Assembly (NCBI RefSeq): GCF_003076475.1
Contig: NZ_CP020919.1
Coordinates: 3,658,001-3,722,000, forward strand
Direction: 5' to 3'
Source: Flavobacterium kingsejongi
GTDB taxonomy: Bacteria > Bacteroidota > Bacteroidia > Flavobacteriales > Flavobacteriaceae
DNA length: 64,000 nt
Shown: piece by piece, positions 50,000-59,207 of the stretch
How the letters are laid out: the number at the start of each line of letters is the position of its first letter
Position numbering within the stretch: position 1 is the first letter of the stretch
Position numbers and translations under genes: made by a program
Notes under the pieces: model-generated
Told to the model about the DNA's origin: nothing
Databases searched by the model: none
Seen by the model: only the letters and a program-made list of their open reading frames with translations

Positions 50000-50632
50000 A
50001 TGAGCGATTTATTAAATAGCCTTAAATGGCGCTACGCAACAAAGAAATATGATGCGACACGTAAAGTTTCAGAAGCCGATTTGGCTACTATTAAGGAAGC
50101 AATACGACTCAGTGTTTCTTCAATGGGACTTCAACCCTACAAAATCATGGTAATTGAAAACCCGGAAATCCGTGAAAAACTGAAAGCAGCAGCTTACAAC
50201 CAGACTCCTATTACAGAAGCTTCACAACTTTTTGTATTTGCCAATGAAGTAAATGTCGGAGAAAAACAAATTGAAGGCTACCTTACTAACATTGCGCAGG
50301 AAAGACAAATCCCAAAAGAAAGCCTTCAGGGCTTTAGCGATATGCTTTATGGCGCTATCAATGGTTTTTCTGAAGAAGGAAGAAATACCTGGACCGCAAA
50401 ACAAACTTATATTGCTCTTTCTACATTAATTGCAGCAACAGCAACCTTACAGATTGACGCTACTCCTATGGAAGGTTTTAATGCCGCACAATTCAATGAA
50501 ATCCTTGGCCTGGATCAATTGGGCCTAAATGCTGCTGTTATCGCGACTATTGGATACCGACATGAAGAAGATGCTACCCAGCATTTCAAAAAAGTACGAA
50601 AATCTCATGATGATTTGTTCATCACTTTATAA
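50000..50632 (+). CDS. NAD(P)H-dependent nitroreductase/oxidoreductase (NfsB-like)
   Basis: 210-aa flavoprotein. The N-terminus MSDLLNSLKWRYATKKYDAT is the classical nitroreductase start with the FMN-binding RYATKKYD; an ATG 21 bp upstream would overlap marR and is less likely. Also IRLSVSSMGLQPYKIMVI, and a C-terminal ATIGYRHEEDATQHFKKVRK. Such FMN enzymes reduce quinones, nitroaromatics or enones using NAD(P)H. Likely co-transcribed with marR. Confidence 0.92.
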   Translation: MSDLLNSLKWRYATKKYDATRKVSEADLATIKEAIRLSVSSMGLQPYKIMVIENPEIREKLKAAAYNQTPITEASQLFVFANEVNVGEKQIEGYLTNIAQERQIPKESLQGFSDMLYGAINGFSEEGRNTWTAKQTYIALSTLIAATATLQIDATPMEGFNAAQFNEILGLDQLGLNAAVIATIGYRHEEDATQHFKKVRKSHDDLFITL

Positions 50633-50669
50633 TCAAAAACCCTTAATTAATCTTTAATTCCTTTTCAAA

Positions 50670-51239
50670 ATGAAAAATTTAAAAACAGTTGCAATCGCAT
50701 TATTAGTAGCATTCGGCACACTTAACGCCTCAGCTCAGGAGAAAAAAGTCGATGTTGCTAAAAGCAAAATCAACTGGGTAGGTAAAAAAGTTACCGGTAA
50801 ACACGAAGGTACCATCAACCTTAAAGATGGTGTTTTAATCTTTAAAGACGGAAAATTATCTGGTGGTAACTTTACTGCAGATATGACTTCTATTACAGTA
50901 ACTGACCTGAAAGCTGGTGAAGGTAAAGAAAAACTGGAAGGTCACCTGAAAGCTGATGATTTCTTCGGTACAGATAAATTTGCTACTGCAAAATTAACGT
51001 TCAAAACCATCGGTACAAAAGCTAAAAATGTATATACTGTAACTGCAGACTTAACCATCAAAGGCATTACAAAACCAGTTACTTTTGAAATCACTGTAAA
51101 TAAAAACAATGCTGTTGCAGCACTTAAAATTGACAGAACTAAATACGATATCAAATACGGTTCTGGTAGTTTCTTCGACGGTTTAGGAGACAAAACGATC
51201 TCTGATGAATTCGAATTGACTGCTGATTTAAAATTCTAA
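50670..51239 (+). CDS. YceI-family periplasmic protein
   Basis: 189 aa. Signal peptide MKNLKTVAIALLVAFGTLNASA, then the YceI lipocalin-like barrel: VDVAKSKINWVGKKVTGKHE, LEGHLKADDFFGTDKFATAK, TVTADLTIKGITKPVTFEIT, and DRTKYDIKYGSGSFFDGLGD. Members bind polyisoprenoid or amphiphilic ligands. It lies 37 bp after the nitroreductase gene and a strong terminator follows. Confidence 0.95.
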   Translation: MKNLKTVAIALLVAFGTLNASAQEKKVDVAKSKINWVGKKVTGKHEGTINLKDGVLIFKDGKLSGGNFTADMTSITVTDLKAGEGKEKLEGHLKADDFFGTDKFATAKLTFKTIGTKAKNVYTVTADLTIKGITKPVTFEITVNKNNAVAALKIDRTKYDIKYGSGSFFDGLGDKTISDEFELTADLKF

Positions 51240-51254
51240 TCGCTTTTTCACCCC

Positions 51255-51292
51255 AAAAAACCCCTGACAATACAAGATTGTCAGGGGTTTTT
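51255..51292. terminator. Bidirectional intrinsic terminator
   Basis: AAAAAACCCCTGACAA (51255-51270) pairs with TTGTCAGGGGTTTTT (51278-51292). It serves the yceI group and the convergent cysE-cysK operon. Confidence 0.9.
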
Positions 51293-51319
51293 ATTTTTAT
51301 AACCATTGCTGTTTTCAGA

Positions 51320-52231
51320 TTAAAACAGTCCTTCGACCGATAAATAGCGTTCTCCAGTATCGTAATTAAATGTCAGTATCCTGGCTCCAGGTTTCACTTC
51401 GCCCAGTTTTTTGGCCACAGCGGCTAAGGATGCCCCGGTCGAAATTCCTCCTAAAATCCCTTCCTGAAGTGCCAGATTTCGCGCATATTCAAAGGCTTCT
51501 TCTTTGCTTACCTCAATTACACCATCAATAAGTTCACTTTTATAAATGGAAGGCACAAAACCTGCCCCGATCCCCTGTATCGGATGCGGTCCCGGAGCAC
51601 CACCACTCAATACCGGTGATAATTCCGGTTCTACGGCAAAGACTTTCAGCTCTGGAAAATGCTGTTTTAAGATTGCTGCTACCCCAGTAATATGGCCACC
51701 GGTTCCCACACCTGTAATTACATAATCCAATCCTTCCGGAAAATCGGCTAAAATTTCCTGGGCAGTTGTTTTTTTATGCGCTTCTACATTCGCATTATTA
51801 TCAAACTGGCTTGGAGACCAGGCATGGGGAGTAGATGCTGTTAACTCCGCAGCTTTTTCTATAGCTCCTTTCATACCTTTTTCCCGTGGCGTCAGCTCAA
51901 ATTCTGCCCCATAGATCGACATCAGTTTGCGACGCTCAACACTCATGGATTCCGGCATCACCAAGATGATTTTATAGCCTTTGACTGCTGCGACTAAGGC
52001 CAGTCCAATTCCTGTATTCCCAGAAGTCGGCTCAATGATAACACTCTCTTTCGTCAACAACCCTTTGCTCTCTGCATCTTCAATCATCGCCAGGGCAATA
52101 CGGTCCTTAATGCTGCTTCCCGGATTATTTTTCTCTAATTTGATCCATACTTCGTGTTGGTCTCCAAAAAGAGTATTGATTTTCACAACCGGTGTTTTAC
52201 CGATGGTCTCTAAAATGGTTTTCGCTTTCAT
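51320..52231 (-). CDS. cysK: Cysteine synthase (O-acetylserine sulfhydrylase)
   Basis: 303-aa PLP enzyme that makes cysteine from O-acetylserine and sulfide. PLP lysine in [15 protein letters not shown], phosphate/substrate loop [29 protein letters not shown], and the C-terminal [15 protein letters not shown]. Whether it is the CysK or CysM type cannot be fixed from sequence alone; the [11 protein letters not shown] motif agrees with CysK. It is 13 bp after cysE in the same operon. Confidence 0.93.
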   Translation of the reverse strand: MKAKTILETIGKTPVVKINTLFGDQHEVWIKLEKNNPGSSIKDRIALAMIEDAESKGLLTKESVIIEPTSGNTGIGLALVAAVKGYKIILVMPESMSVERRKLMSIYGAEFELTPREKGMKGAIEKAAELTASTPHAWSPSQFDNNANVEAHKKTTAQEILADFPEGLDYVITGVGTGGHITGVAAILKQHFPELKVFAVEPELSPVLSGGAPGPHPIQGIGAGFVPSIYKSELIDGVIEVSKEEAFEYARNLALQEGILGGISTGASLAAVAKKLGEVKPGARILTFNYDTGERYLSVEGLF

Positions 52232-52244
52232 AACTAAATATGTT

Positions 52245-53060
52245 TTATATTATAAAATTTAATGGTTCGGGAAATATCTCCCTTGTTTTTATGCTAATTT
52301 CACTTTTATGGTATACTAATGAATTGGGCGGAACAGTACGCGTGATCCATACATTACCCCCAATAACCGACCCATCCCCGATATGGGTATCACCACCCAG
52401 GATTGTCGCATTGGCATATAAGGTCACGTCATTGCCGATAGTAGGATGCCTCTTTTCTGCTGCTTTTTCTTTGCTGACACTTAAAGCTCCCAATGTCACA
52501 CCCTGGTATATTTTGACATCATCCCCGATAATAGTGGTCTCCCCGATGACAATGCCAGTTCCATGATCGATAAAAAAACGCGATCCGATTTTTGCGGCAG
52601 GATGGATATCAATACCTGTTTTACCATGGACATACGCCGCCATCAGACGGGGCAAAACCGGGACATCTAAAACCCAAAGTCGGTGTGCCAGACGGTAAAT
52701 CGCTATAGCATAAAAACCGGGATAGGCTGTCAATACTTCACTCCTGGATTTAGCCGCAGGATCAAAACGTAAAATGGCCGCCAGATCCTCTTCCAATTCT
52801 TCATGAAGAAGCACTATTGCCTCTTTTAATCCCTGCAGTACAGAATCTATTTTTTCAGGCTCCAGTCCTGTTTGCGTCAGAACCACCTGTAATAGGGCTT
52901 CCAGTTCAGCCTCTTTCTGTATAAAAAAGTCATAATCGGAATATTCCCGGCGAATGCAGAACAACCATTGAAAAAACTCTTCGGTCCAGCCCTCCACCTG
53001 GATTTTATCGGGAACATTTTCTGATTTCAGATAATTTGATCTGTAAATGGGATGTTTCAT
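52245..53060 (-). CDS. cysE: Serine O-acetyltransferase
   Basis: 271 aa; makes O-acetylserine from serine and acetyl-CoA, the first step of cysteine synthesis. An N-terminal helical part (to about 130) is followed by a left-handed beta-helix of hexapeptide repeats: [69 protein letters not shown]. Catalytic His lies in FIDHGTG. Substrate comes from the serine pool also used by TrpB. The 5' region carries a Cys-codon leader peptide and a terminator, so control by attenuation is probable. Confidence 0.93.
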   Translation of the reverse strand: MKHPIYRSNYLKSENVPDKIQVEGWTEEFFQWLFCIRREYSDYDFFIQKEAELEALLQVVLTQTGLEPEKIDSVLQGLKEAIVLLHEELEEDLAAILRFDPAAKSRSEVLTAYPGFYAIAIYRLAHRLWVLDVPVLPRLMAAYVHGKTGIDIHPAAKIGSRFFIDHGTGIVIGETTIIGDDVKIYQGVTLGALSVSKEKAAEKRHPTIGNDVTLYANATILGGDTHIGDGSVIGGNVWITRTVPPNSLVYHKSEISIKTREIFPEPLNFII

Positions 53061-53081
53061 TGTGTAACGTATAGGGTCAAT

Positions 53082-53112
53082 AAAAAAAGCTCCTCATGGT
53101 GATGAGGAGCTT
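53082..53112 (-). terminator. Leader terminator (attenuator) of cysE-cysK
   Basis: Stem GCTCCTCAT (53110-53102) and ATGAGGAGC (53097-53089) with a seven-T tract, located between the Cys-containing leader peptide and cysE, 21 bp before the start codon. TGAGGA inside the leader frame (53165-53160) is complementary to TCCTCA of the 5' arm (53108-53103) and could form an antiterminator. Confidence 0.75.
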
Positions 53113-53140
53113 TAGCATATCTTGAAAAGTAAAAATTACT

Positions 53141-53191
53141 TTATACGATAGCAGAAAAATCCTCAGATCCTGAGAAGCAGCTGCACATCAT
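53141..53191 (-). CDS. Cysteine-containing leader peptide of cysE-cysK
   Basis: 16 codons, MMCSCFSGSEDFSAIV and TAA, with Cys at codons 3 and 5. A probable -7 box TAAATTTG lies at 53242-53235 on this strand, about 44 bp upstream. An intrinsic terminator follows 29 bp after the stop. The short frame, the tandem-like Cys codons, the terminator and the cysteine-synthesis genes behind it make a classical amino-acid attenuator layout. The mechanism is inferred; no such leader for cys genes is known to me in this phylum. Confidence 0.65.
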   Translation of the reverse strand: MMCSCFSGSEDFSAIV

Positions 53192-53306
53192 ACAAATCAA
53201 ATTTTTACCGTACATTTTTTATATTTTATACTAACAAATTTAAAGGAAAAAGGGTCAACAAAAAAAGAAAATCTAAAAAATATAAAACTATTAACGTAAA
53301 TTCTGT

Positions 53307-53336
53307 TTGGTAAATCCAATTTACTTTTTACATTTG
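53307..53336 (+). promoter_or_regulatory. trp operon promoter
   Basis: TTG at 53307-53309, 19-bp spacer, TACATTTG at 53329-53336: a full match to the Bacteroidetes TTG / TAnnTTTG promoter. Transcription should begin near 53343, some 11 bases before the leader peptide start. Confidence 0.75.
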
Positions 53337-53353
53337 CAGTACATAATAATACA

Positions 53354-53410
53354 ATGAACACAATTTTAAACAATACTTGGTGGTGGAATACTTTACGTCA
53401 TACGTCGTGA
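53354..53410 (+). CDS. trpL: trp operon leader peptide
   Basis: 18 codons, MNTILNNTWWWNTLRHTS and TGA, with three consecutive Trp codons at 53378-53386. The segment GTCGTGA at 53404-53410, ending on the stop codon, is complementary to TCACGAC at 53465-53471 in the loop and 3' arm of the following terminator. A ribosome stalled on the Trp codons leaves it free (antiterminator); one that reaches the stop covers it (terminator). A trp leader RNA motif is known for Bacteroidetes, and this fits it. Confidence 0.85.
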   Translation: MNTILNNTWWWNTLRHTS

Positions 53411-53450
53411 ACTAGTCCCCTATAGTATTTTTTTAAATCAAAATATACCT

Positions 53451-53485
53451 AAAAGGCTTGTCTATCACGACAAGCCTTTTTTTTT
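53451..53485 (+). terminator. trp attenuator terminator
   Basis: Stem GGCTTGTC (53455-53462) / GACAAGCC (53469-53476), loop TATCAC, followed by nine T and preceded by four A. It lies 29 bp before trpE. Confidence 0.9.
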
Positions 53486-53513
53486 ATGCCTTAATTTTAA
53501 GAAACTTTATCCC

Positions 53514-54914
53514 ATGGAACGTTACCGCTTTACAACCCAATACAAACAAATACTCGCAGACACCCTGACGCCTGTGAGCATCTACCTGAAAATAAGGGAT
53601 AAATTCCCCAACAGCCTGCTATTGGAAAGCAGCGATTACCATGCGAACAACAACAGTTTTTCCTATATCTGCTGTAATCCCGTAGCCTCGATCCGCATTG
53701 AGAATGAGACTGTTTTTTACCATTATCCCGATGGCACAGCAGCAACCCATAGCATTGATAAAGACACCGATGTCCCGTTCCTCATCCAGCAATTTTCAGA
53801 GCAGTTCCAATCCGAAGACAATGATTTTAAATTCATCAATAACGGATTATTCGGATACATTGCTTATGATGCAGTGCGGTATTTTGATACACTGAAAATT
53901 GCAAAAAAAACAAATTCCACCACGATCCCGGACGTGCATTATGCCGTGTATCAAAACATAATTGCCATCAATCATTTCAAAAATGAAGCTTTTATCTTTT
54001 GCCACAGCCTTGACGGCAGAAACAACATTCCGGAAATTGAGCAATTATTCCAGAATCCTAATTCCACTTCATTTTCATTTACCCGTAACGGCACAAAAAA
54101 ATCCAATCTTACCGACGATGAATTCCGTAGTAATGTTGCCATTGCCAAACAGCATTGCCAGCGGGGTGATGTATTCCAGCTGGTACTTTCCCGTCGCTTT
54201 ACACAGGATTTCAAGGGTGATGAATTTAATGTATATCGCGCCTTACGAAACATCAACCCCTCTCCGTACCTTTTTTATTTCGATTATGGAAGTTTCAAAA
54301 TTTTTGGTTCTTCCCCCGAAGCACAGCTTGTTATTAAAGACCGGAAAGCGGAGATCCACCCTATCGCCGGAACCTTCAAACGTACTGGAAATGACGAAAA
54401 AGATACTGTATTGGCCCGTAAATTATCCGAGGACGAAAAAGAGAACAGCGAACATGTAATGCTTGTTGACCTCGCCCGCAATGACCTGAGCCGCAACGGG
54501 CATGACGTAACAGTAACGAACTACCGTGAAGTCCAGTTTTTTTCCCATGTGATCCACCTGGTCTCCAAAGTAACCGCCAAACTACACCAAAAGGCCACAA
54601 CCATGCGTGTCGTAGCCGATACTTTTCCGGCCGGAACCCTTAGTGGCGCCCCAAAATACAAGGCTGTAGAGCTTATTGAAAAATATGAAAACACCAATCG
54701 AAGTTTTTATGGTGGCGCAATTGGATTTATGGATTTTGACGGTAACTTTAACCATGCTATTATGATCCGTACATTCCTCAGTAAAAACCATCAACTTCAG
54801 TATCAGGCCGGTGCAGGAATTGTCTCTGTGTCTGATGAAGAAAGTGAAATGCAGGAAGTATACAACAAATTAGGCGCATTAGACAGCGCCTTAGAATTAG
54901 CCGAAACCATTTAA
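53514..54914 (+). CDS. trpE: Anthranilate synthase component I
   Basis: 466 aa; converts chorismate plus ammonia or glutamine-derived NH3 to anthranilate together with TrpG. N-terminal Anth_synt_I_N with the Trp-binding-type LLESSDYHANNNSFSYICCN. Chorismate-binding part: GDVFQLVLSRRFTQDF, IFGSSPEAQLVIKDRKAEIH, PIAGTFKRTG, LSEDEKENSEHVMLVDLARN, TFPAGTLSGAPKYKAVELIE. Start ATG directly after the attenuator. First structural gene of the operon. Confidence 0.96.
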   Translation: MERYRFTTQYKQILADTLTPVSIYLKIRDKFPNSLLLESSDYHANNNSFSYICCNPVASIRIENETVFYHYPDGTAATHSIDKDTDVPFLIQQFSEQFQSEDNDFKFINNGLFGYIAYDAVRYFDTLKIAKKTNSTTIPDVHYAVYQNIIAINHFKNEAFIFCHSLDGRNNIPEIEQLFQNPNSTSFSFTRNGTKKSNLTDDEFRSNVAIAKQHCQRGDVFQLVLSRRFTQDFKGDEFNVYRALRNINPSPYLFYFDYGSFKIFGSSPEAQLVIKDRKAEIHPIAGTFKRTGNDEKDTVLARKLSEDEKENSEHVMLVDLARNDLSRNGHDVTVTNYREVQFFSHVIHLVSKVTAKLHQKATTMRVVADTFPAGTLSGAPKYKAVELIEKYENTNRSFYGGAIGFMDFDGNFNHAIMIRTFLSKNHQLQYQAGAGIVSVSDEESEMQEVYNKLGALDSALELAETI

Positions 54915-54924
54915 AACAGCCCTG

Positions 54925-55491
54925 ATGAAAAAAATACTTGTTATCGATAATTACGACAGTTTCACCTACAACCTTGTCCACTACCTGGAAGAATTGGAAT
55001 GTACCGTGACGGTATTGCGAAACGATGAAGTCGATCTTGAAGAGATAAAACACTATGACAAAATACTGCTTTCCCCAGGCCCGGGAATACCGGAAGAAGC
55101 CGGGCTCCTGAAAGCCATAATTAAAGAATATGCGCCTTCCAAAAGTATTTTAGGCATTTGCCTCGGGCAACAGGCGATTGGTGAAGTTTTTGGAGGTCAC
55201 CTGAATAATCTGGAGAAAGTCTACCATGGTGTGGCTACGAAAGTTACACTTGCGGTAACCAACGAACCACTTTTCAAAGGCCTTCCCAATGAAATTACCG
55301 TAGGACGCTACCACTCCTGGGTGGTAAACCGGGACTTACCGGAGGTCCTGGAAGCCACTTCCTTCGATGAAAATGGCGAGGTGATGTCGCTCCGCCACCG
55401 TCATTATGACGTCCGCGGTGTACAATTTCATCCCGAAAGCGTCCTTACGCCTGACGGTAAAAAAATACTGGAAAACTGGATCAATGGCTAA
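54925..55491 (+). CDS. trpG: Anthranilate synthase component II (glutamine amidotransferase)
   Basis: 188-aa class I amidotransferase. KILVIDNYDSFTYNLVHYLE, oxyanion region LLSPGPGIPEEAG, catalytic Cys in LGICLGQQAIGE, and His/Glu in VQFHPESVLTPDG. It supplies ammonia from glutamine to TrpE. In other bacteria such proteins may also serve PabB. It is 10 bp after trpE. Confidence 0.96.
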   Translation: MKKILVIDNYDSFTYNLVHYLEELECTVTVLRNDEVDLEEIKHYDKILLSPGPGIPEEAGLLKAIIKEYAPSKSILGICLGQQAIGEVFGGHLNNLEKVYHGVATKVTLAVTNEPLFKGLPNEITVGRYHSWVVNRDLPEVLEATSFDENGEVMSLRHRHYDVRGVQFHPESVLTPDGKKILENWING

Positions 55492-55542
55492 CCTATCCCC
55501 TATTTATTTCCTATACCTATATTATATAATGTCATTACTATT

Positions 55543-56535
55543 ATGAAAAACATATTAAACCGGCTGATCCAACACGATACACTAACCCGGGAAGAAGCCG
55601 AAAATGTACTGATACAGATCTCTAATGGCGACCATAATTCCAGCCAGATCGCAGCATTCCTTACAGTATACATGATGCGGAATACAACCATCGCAGAGTT
55701 GGAAGGTTTTCGGGATGCCATGTTACAGCTTTGCATTCCGGTAGACTTTTCGGCCTATAACACTATTGATTTATGTGGTACTGGCGGCGATGGCAAAGAC
55801 ACCTTTAACATCTCGACACTCGCAGCATTTGTAACTGCAGGTGCAGGAATTAAAGTCGCGAAGCATGGTAATTACGGTGTTTCCTCGATCTCTGGATCAA
55901 GCAATGTCATGGAGCAAATGGGGATTCGGTTCAGTTCCAATCCCGATTTCCTGAACCGGTGTATGGATCAGGCCGGGATTGCGGTATTACACGCTCCGCT
56001 TTTTCATCCCGCCATGAAAAATGTGGGCCCCATCCGTAAGGAACTGGGTGTGAAAACCTTTTTTAATATGCTGGGTCCTATGACCAATCCTGCTGCTCCA
56101 AAGAACCAGTTAGTTGGTGTTTTCAGCCTGGAACTGGCCAGGATGTATGCCTATCTGTACCAAAAAACAGACCTCAATTTTACCATTATCCATTCTTTGG
56201 ATGGCTACGATGAGATCTCACTTACAGGCCCGGCAAAATCCATTTCCAACACTACCGAAACCTTCCTGAAGCCCGAAGATTTTGGAGTATCACTCTTGCA
56301 ACAAAGCGAAATTAGGGGTGGTGATTCCATTGCTGCTTCCGCAAAAATATTCACCGGAATACTGGCCGGACAGGGTACAAAAGCACAGAACAATGTTGTT
56401 TGTGCCAATGCCGCCGCCGCTATAGCTACTGTCAATAAAACGCCATTAAAAGCCGCATTTGAGCTGGCCGAGGAAAGTTTACTTTCTGGAAAAGCGTTAC
56501 AAACCTTAAAGAAAATCCAGGAGTTAAGCCGTTAA
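55543..56535 (+). CDS. trpD: Anthranilate phosphoribosyltransferase
   Basis: 330 aa; joins anthranilate and PRPP to phosphoribosylanthranilate. Signature motifs: DLCGTGGDGKDTFNISTLAA (PRPP loop), VAKHGNYGVSSISGSSNVME, FHPAMKNVGPIRKELGVKTF and NMLGPMTNPA. Length typical. TrpG and TrpD are separate proteins here, not fused. Confidence 0.96.
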   Translation: MKNILNRLIQHDTLTREEAENVLIQISNGDHNSSQIAAFLTVYMMRNTTIAELEGFRDAMLQLCIPVDFSAYNTIDLCGTGGDGKDTFNISTLAAFVTAGAGIKVAKHGNYGVSSISGSSNVMEQMGIRFSSNPDFLNRCMDQAGIAVLHAPLFHPAMKNVGPIRKELGVKTFFNMLGPMTNPAAPKNQLVGVFSLELARMYAYLYQKTDLNFTIIHSLDGYDEISLTGPAKSISNTTETFLKPEDFGVSLLQQSEIRGGDSIAASAKIFTGILAGQGTKAQNNVVCANAAAAIATVNKTPLKAAFELAEESLLSGKALQTLKKIQELSR

Positions 56536-56560
56536 CTGCCGCTAAAAAAAACACTATCTC

Positions 56561-57355
56561 ATGACCATATTAGATAAAATCATCACAGATAAACGACGGG
56601 AAACAGCATTAAAACAATCCCTGATTCCAGTTAAACAATTGGAATCATCGGTGTTATTTGAACGAAAAACTGCATCCCTTTCACAAGATTTACGCGACAG
56701 CAAGACCGGAATTATTGCCGAACACAAGCGCAGATCACCCTCCAAAGACACGATTAACACCTCTTTTTCGGTAGAGGAAGTGGTTACGGGGTATCAAAAT
56801 GCCGGTGTATGTGGCATTTCAGTACTCACAGACGGCAAGTATTTTGGGGGTTCAACAGATGATTTGCTATTAGCCAGGGCATCTGTTAACATACCACTAC
56901 TCCGTAAAGAATTCATCATCAGTGAATACCAGATCCTGGAAGCCAAGGCTTTAGGAGCCGATTGCATATTATTGATTGCAGCCGTATTAAGCCGGGAACA
57001 AATACGGCAATTTTCATCTTTTGCCCGAAATTTAGGGCTGGAAACGCTTTTGGAGGTTCATAATCTCGAAGAATTGGAAAAATCAATGCTGCCCGGCATA
57101 GCGATGATCGGTGTAAATAACCGGAATCTGAAGACATTTGAAGTAAATTTAGACAATAGCAAAACACTTTCCAGCCATATTCCAGACGAATTCATTAAGG
57201 TTTCCGAGAGTGGAATCAGCACTCCTGAAGCTATACATGAGCTCAAAAAATACGGATATAACGGATTTTTAATTGGGGAGAACTTCATGAAAACGTCAAA
57301 TCCAGGTCAAAATGCGGCGGCTTTTATCGCTCAAATCGAGGCCTTACAACACTAA
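56561..57355 (+). CDS. trpC: Indole-3-glycerol phosphate synthase
   Basis: 264-aa TIM barrel. GIIAEHKRRSPSKDTINTSF (catalytic Lys/Glu region), ISVLTDGKYFGGSTDDL, LLRKEFIISEYQILEAKALG, IGVNNRNLKTFEVNL, and ESGISTPEA. Makes indole-glycerol phosphate from CdRP. TrpC is separate from TrpF, unlike the fused enterobacterial enzyme. Confidence 0.96.
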   Translation: MTILDKIITDKRRETALKQSLIPVKQLESSVLFERKTASLSQDLRDSKTGIIAEHKRRSPSKDTINTSFSVEEVVTGYQNAGVCGISVLTDGKYFGGSTDDLLLARASVNIPLLRKEFIISEYQILEAKALGADCILLIAAVLSREQIRQFSSFARNLGLETLLEVHNLEELEKSMLPGIAMIGVNNRNLKTFEVNLDNSKTLSSHIPDEFIKVSESGISTPEAIHELKKYGYNGFLIGENFMKTSNPGQNAAAFIAQIEALQH

Positions 57356-57361
57356 AAAATT

Positions 57362-57973
57362 ATGAAACTAAAGATCTGCGGCATGAAATTTTATGATAAT
57401 ATCCTGCAGACAGCAGGACTATTACCGGACTATTTAGGCCTTATTTTTTATGAAAAATCATCCCGATATTTTGACGGAATCCTCCCTGAATTACCAAAAT
57501 CCATACAGAAAACAGGTGTATTTGTAGATGAAAACTACACTAATATCGTCCGAAAAATTGACCAATATCACCTTCAGTGTGTACAATTACATGGCAATGA
57601 ATCACCCGAATTATGTCAAAAACTACAAGATCACGCTCTCGTAATTAAAGTCTTTCCTGTAGGAAATCCCTTTGATTTCAATACCCTAATCCCCTATGAA
57701 AAAAGCTGTGATTTTTATCTTTTTGATACCAAAGGCCCGTTAAAAGGAGGCAATGGAGTCTCGTTTGACTGGTCTGTTTTGGATCAAAATCCCTTTGAAA
57801 AACCCTTCTTTTTAAGTGGTGGTATCAGCATAAATGACCTCGAAAAGATAAAAAAATTAGCTTTCCCAACGCTCTACGGAGTGGATATTAACAGCCGTTT
57901 TGAAGAGGAACCCGGCTTAAAAAACATCGAATTATTACGCGAATTTAAGTTAAAATTACACCGCAAATTATGA
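57362..57973 (+). CDS. trpF: Phosphoribosylanthranilate isomerase
   Basis: 203-aa TIM barrel. [14 protein letters not shown] (catalytic Cys in KICGM), [49 protein letters not shown] (catalytic Asp), and [14 protein letters not shown]. Starts 6 bp after trpC and its stop overlaps the trpB start (ATGA), so translation of the two is coupled. Confidence 0.95.
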   Translation: MKLKICGMKFYDNILQTAGLLPDYLGLIFYEKSSRYFDGILPELPKSIQKTGVFVDENYTNIVRKIDQYHLQCVQLHGNESPELCQKLQDHALVIKVFPVGNPFDFNTLIPYEKSCDFYLFDTKGPLKGGNGVSFDWSVLDQNPFEKPFFLSGGISINDLEKIKKLAFPTLYGVDINSRFEEEPGLKNIELLREFKLKLHRKL

Positions 57974-59151
57974 ATTATAATGTAAACGAAGCCGGCTTTT
58001 ATGGTGAATTTGGAGGGGCTTTTATACCCGAAATGCTCTATCCAAACGTGGAAGAACTCCGCCAGAATTACCTCAAAATCATGTCTGAACCCGCCTTTAA
58101 GGAGGAGTTCGAACAGCTCTTAAAAGACTATGTCGGACGCCCGACTCCCCTTTATTTTGCTAAGCGTTTATCCGAAAAATACAATACGAAAATCTACCTT
58201 AAACGGGAAGATTTATGCCATACTGGTGCCCATAAAGTCAATAATACCATTGGTCAGATCCTATTGGCGAAACGCCTTGGAAAGTCCCGGATCATTGCTG
58301 AAACCGGAGCAGGACAACACGGTGTTGCGACCGCAACAGTCTGTGCCTTAATGGGTTTGCAATGCATTGTATACATGGGGGAAATCGATATTGAACGCCA
58401 GGCACCCAATGTGGCCCGCATGAAAATGCTGGGAGCCGAAGTCCGTCCGGCTTTATCGGGCTCCAGAACACTGAAAGATGCTACTAATGAAGCGATTAGG
58501 GACTGGATCAATAATCCTGTCGATACCTATTATATCATCGGTTCAGTCGTGGGCCCTCACCCCTATCCGGATCTTGTAGCCCGGTTTCAAAGCGTTATTT
58601 CGGCAGAAATCCGCAGCCAGTTATTGGAAAAAGAAGGTGCTGAAACACCCGATTATGTGATCGCCTGTGTGGGTGGTGGCAGTAATGCCGCAGGTGCTTT
58701 TTACCACTTTTTAGACACTCCTTCTGTACAATTAATTGCGGTAGAAGCTGCGGGAAAAGGAGTGCATTCCGGGGAGAGTGCAGCCACTTCCGTACTCGGA
58801 AAAACCGGGGTAATTCATGGGAGTAAAACACTCCTGATGCAGACAAAAGATGGCCAGATTACAGAGCCCTATTCTATCTCTGCAGGCCTCGATTATCCCG
58901 GAGTTGGACCTTTACATGCCCACTTATTCCAGACCGGAAGGGCTCGTTTTTTCGCTGCTACTGATGCGGAATCCATGGAAGCAGGACTCGAATTATGCCA
59001 ATTGGAAGGCATCATTCCTGCCATAGAAAGTGCCCATGCACTTGCCGTATTGCAACAAAAAAAGTTCGGAAAAGAAGCGATTGTCATCATCAACCTTTCC
59101 GGAAGAGGTGATAAAGATCTCGATACCTATATTGATTATTTCCAACTGTAG
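57970..59151 (+). CDS. trpB: Tryptophan synthase beta chain
   Basis: 393-aa PLP enzyme; condenses indole with serine. It opens [23 protein letters not shown] lysine in [16 protein letters not shown], then [20 protein letters not shown], phosphate loop [15 protein letters not shown], and [19 protein letters not shown]. It is TrpB1 type, working with TrpA. Uses serine, the substrate that the divergent cysE gene product also consumes. Confidence 0.97.
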   Translation: MNYNVNEAGFYGEFGGAFIPEMLYPNVEELRQNYLKIMSEPAFKEEFEQLLKDYVGRPTPLYFAKRLSEKYNTKIYLKREDLCHTGAHKVNNTIGQILLAKRLGKSRIIAETGAGQHGVATATVCALMGLQCIVYMGEIDIERQAPNVARMKMLGAEVRPALSGSRTLKDATNEAIRDWINNPVDTYYIIGSVVGPHPYPDLVARFQSVISAEIRSQLLEKEGAETPDYVIACVGGGSNAAGAFYHFLDTPSVQLIAVEAAGKGVHSGESAATSVLGKTGVIHGSKTLLMQTKDGQITEPYSISAGLDYPGVGPLHAHLFQTGRARFFAATDAESMEAGLELCQLEGIIPAIESAHALAVLQQKKFGKEAIVIINLSGRGDKDLDTYIDYFQL

Positions 59152-59207
59152 CCAAACATAAATCAGGAGCCAGCCTTATACTACCTGCTCCATTAAAACA
59201 ATTTCAA

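Noticed and set aside
53061..53245. SAM or other sulfur-related riboswitch before cysE
   Set aside because: No SAM-I/SAM-II-like core could be recognised; the leader peptide with Cys codons and the terminator explain the region better.
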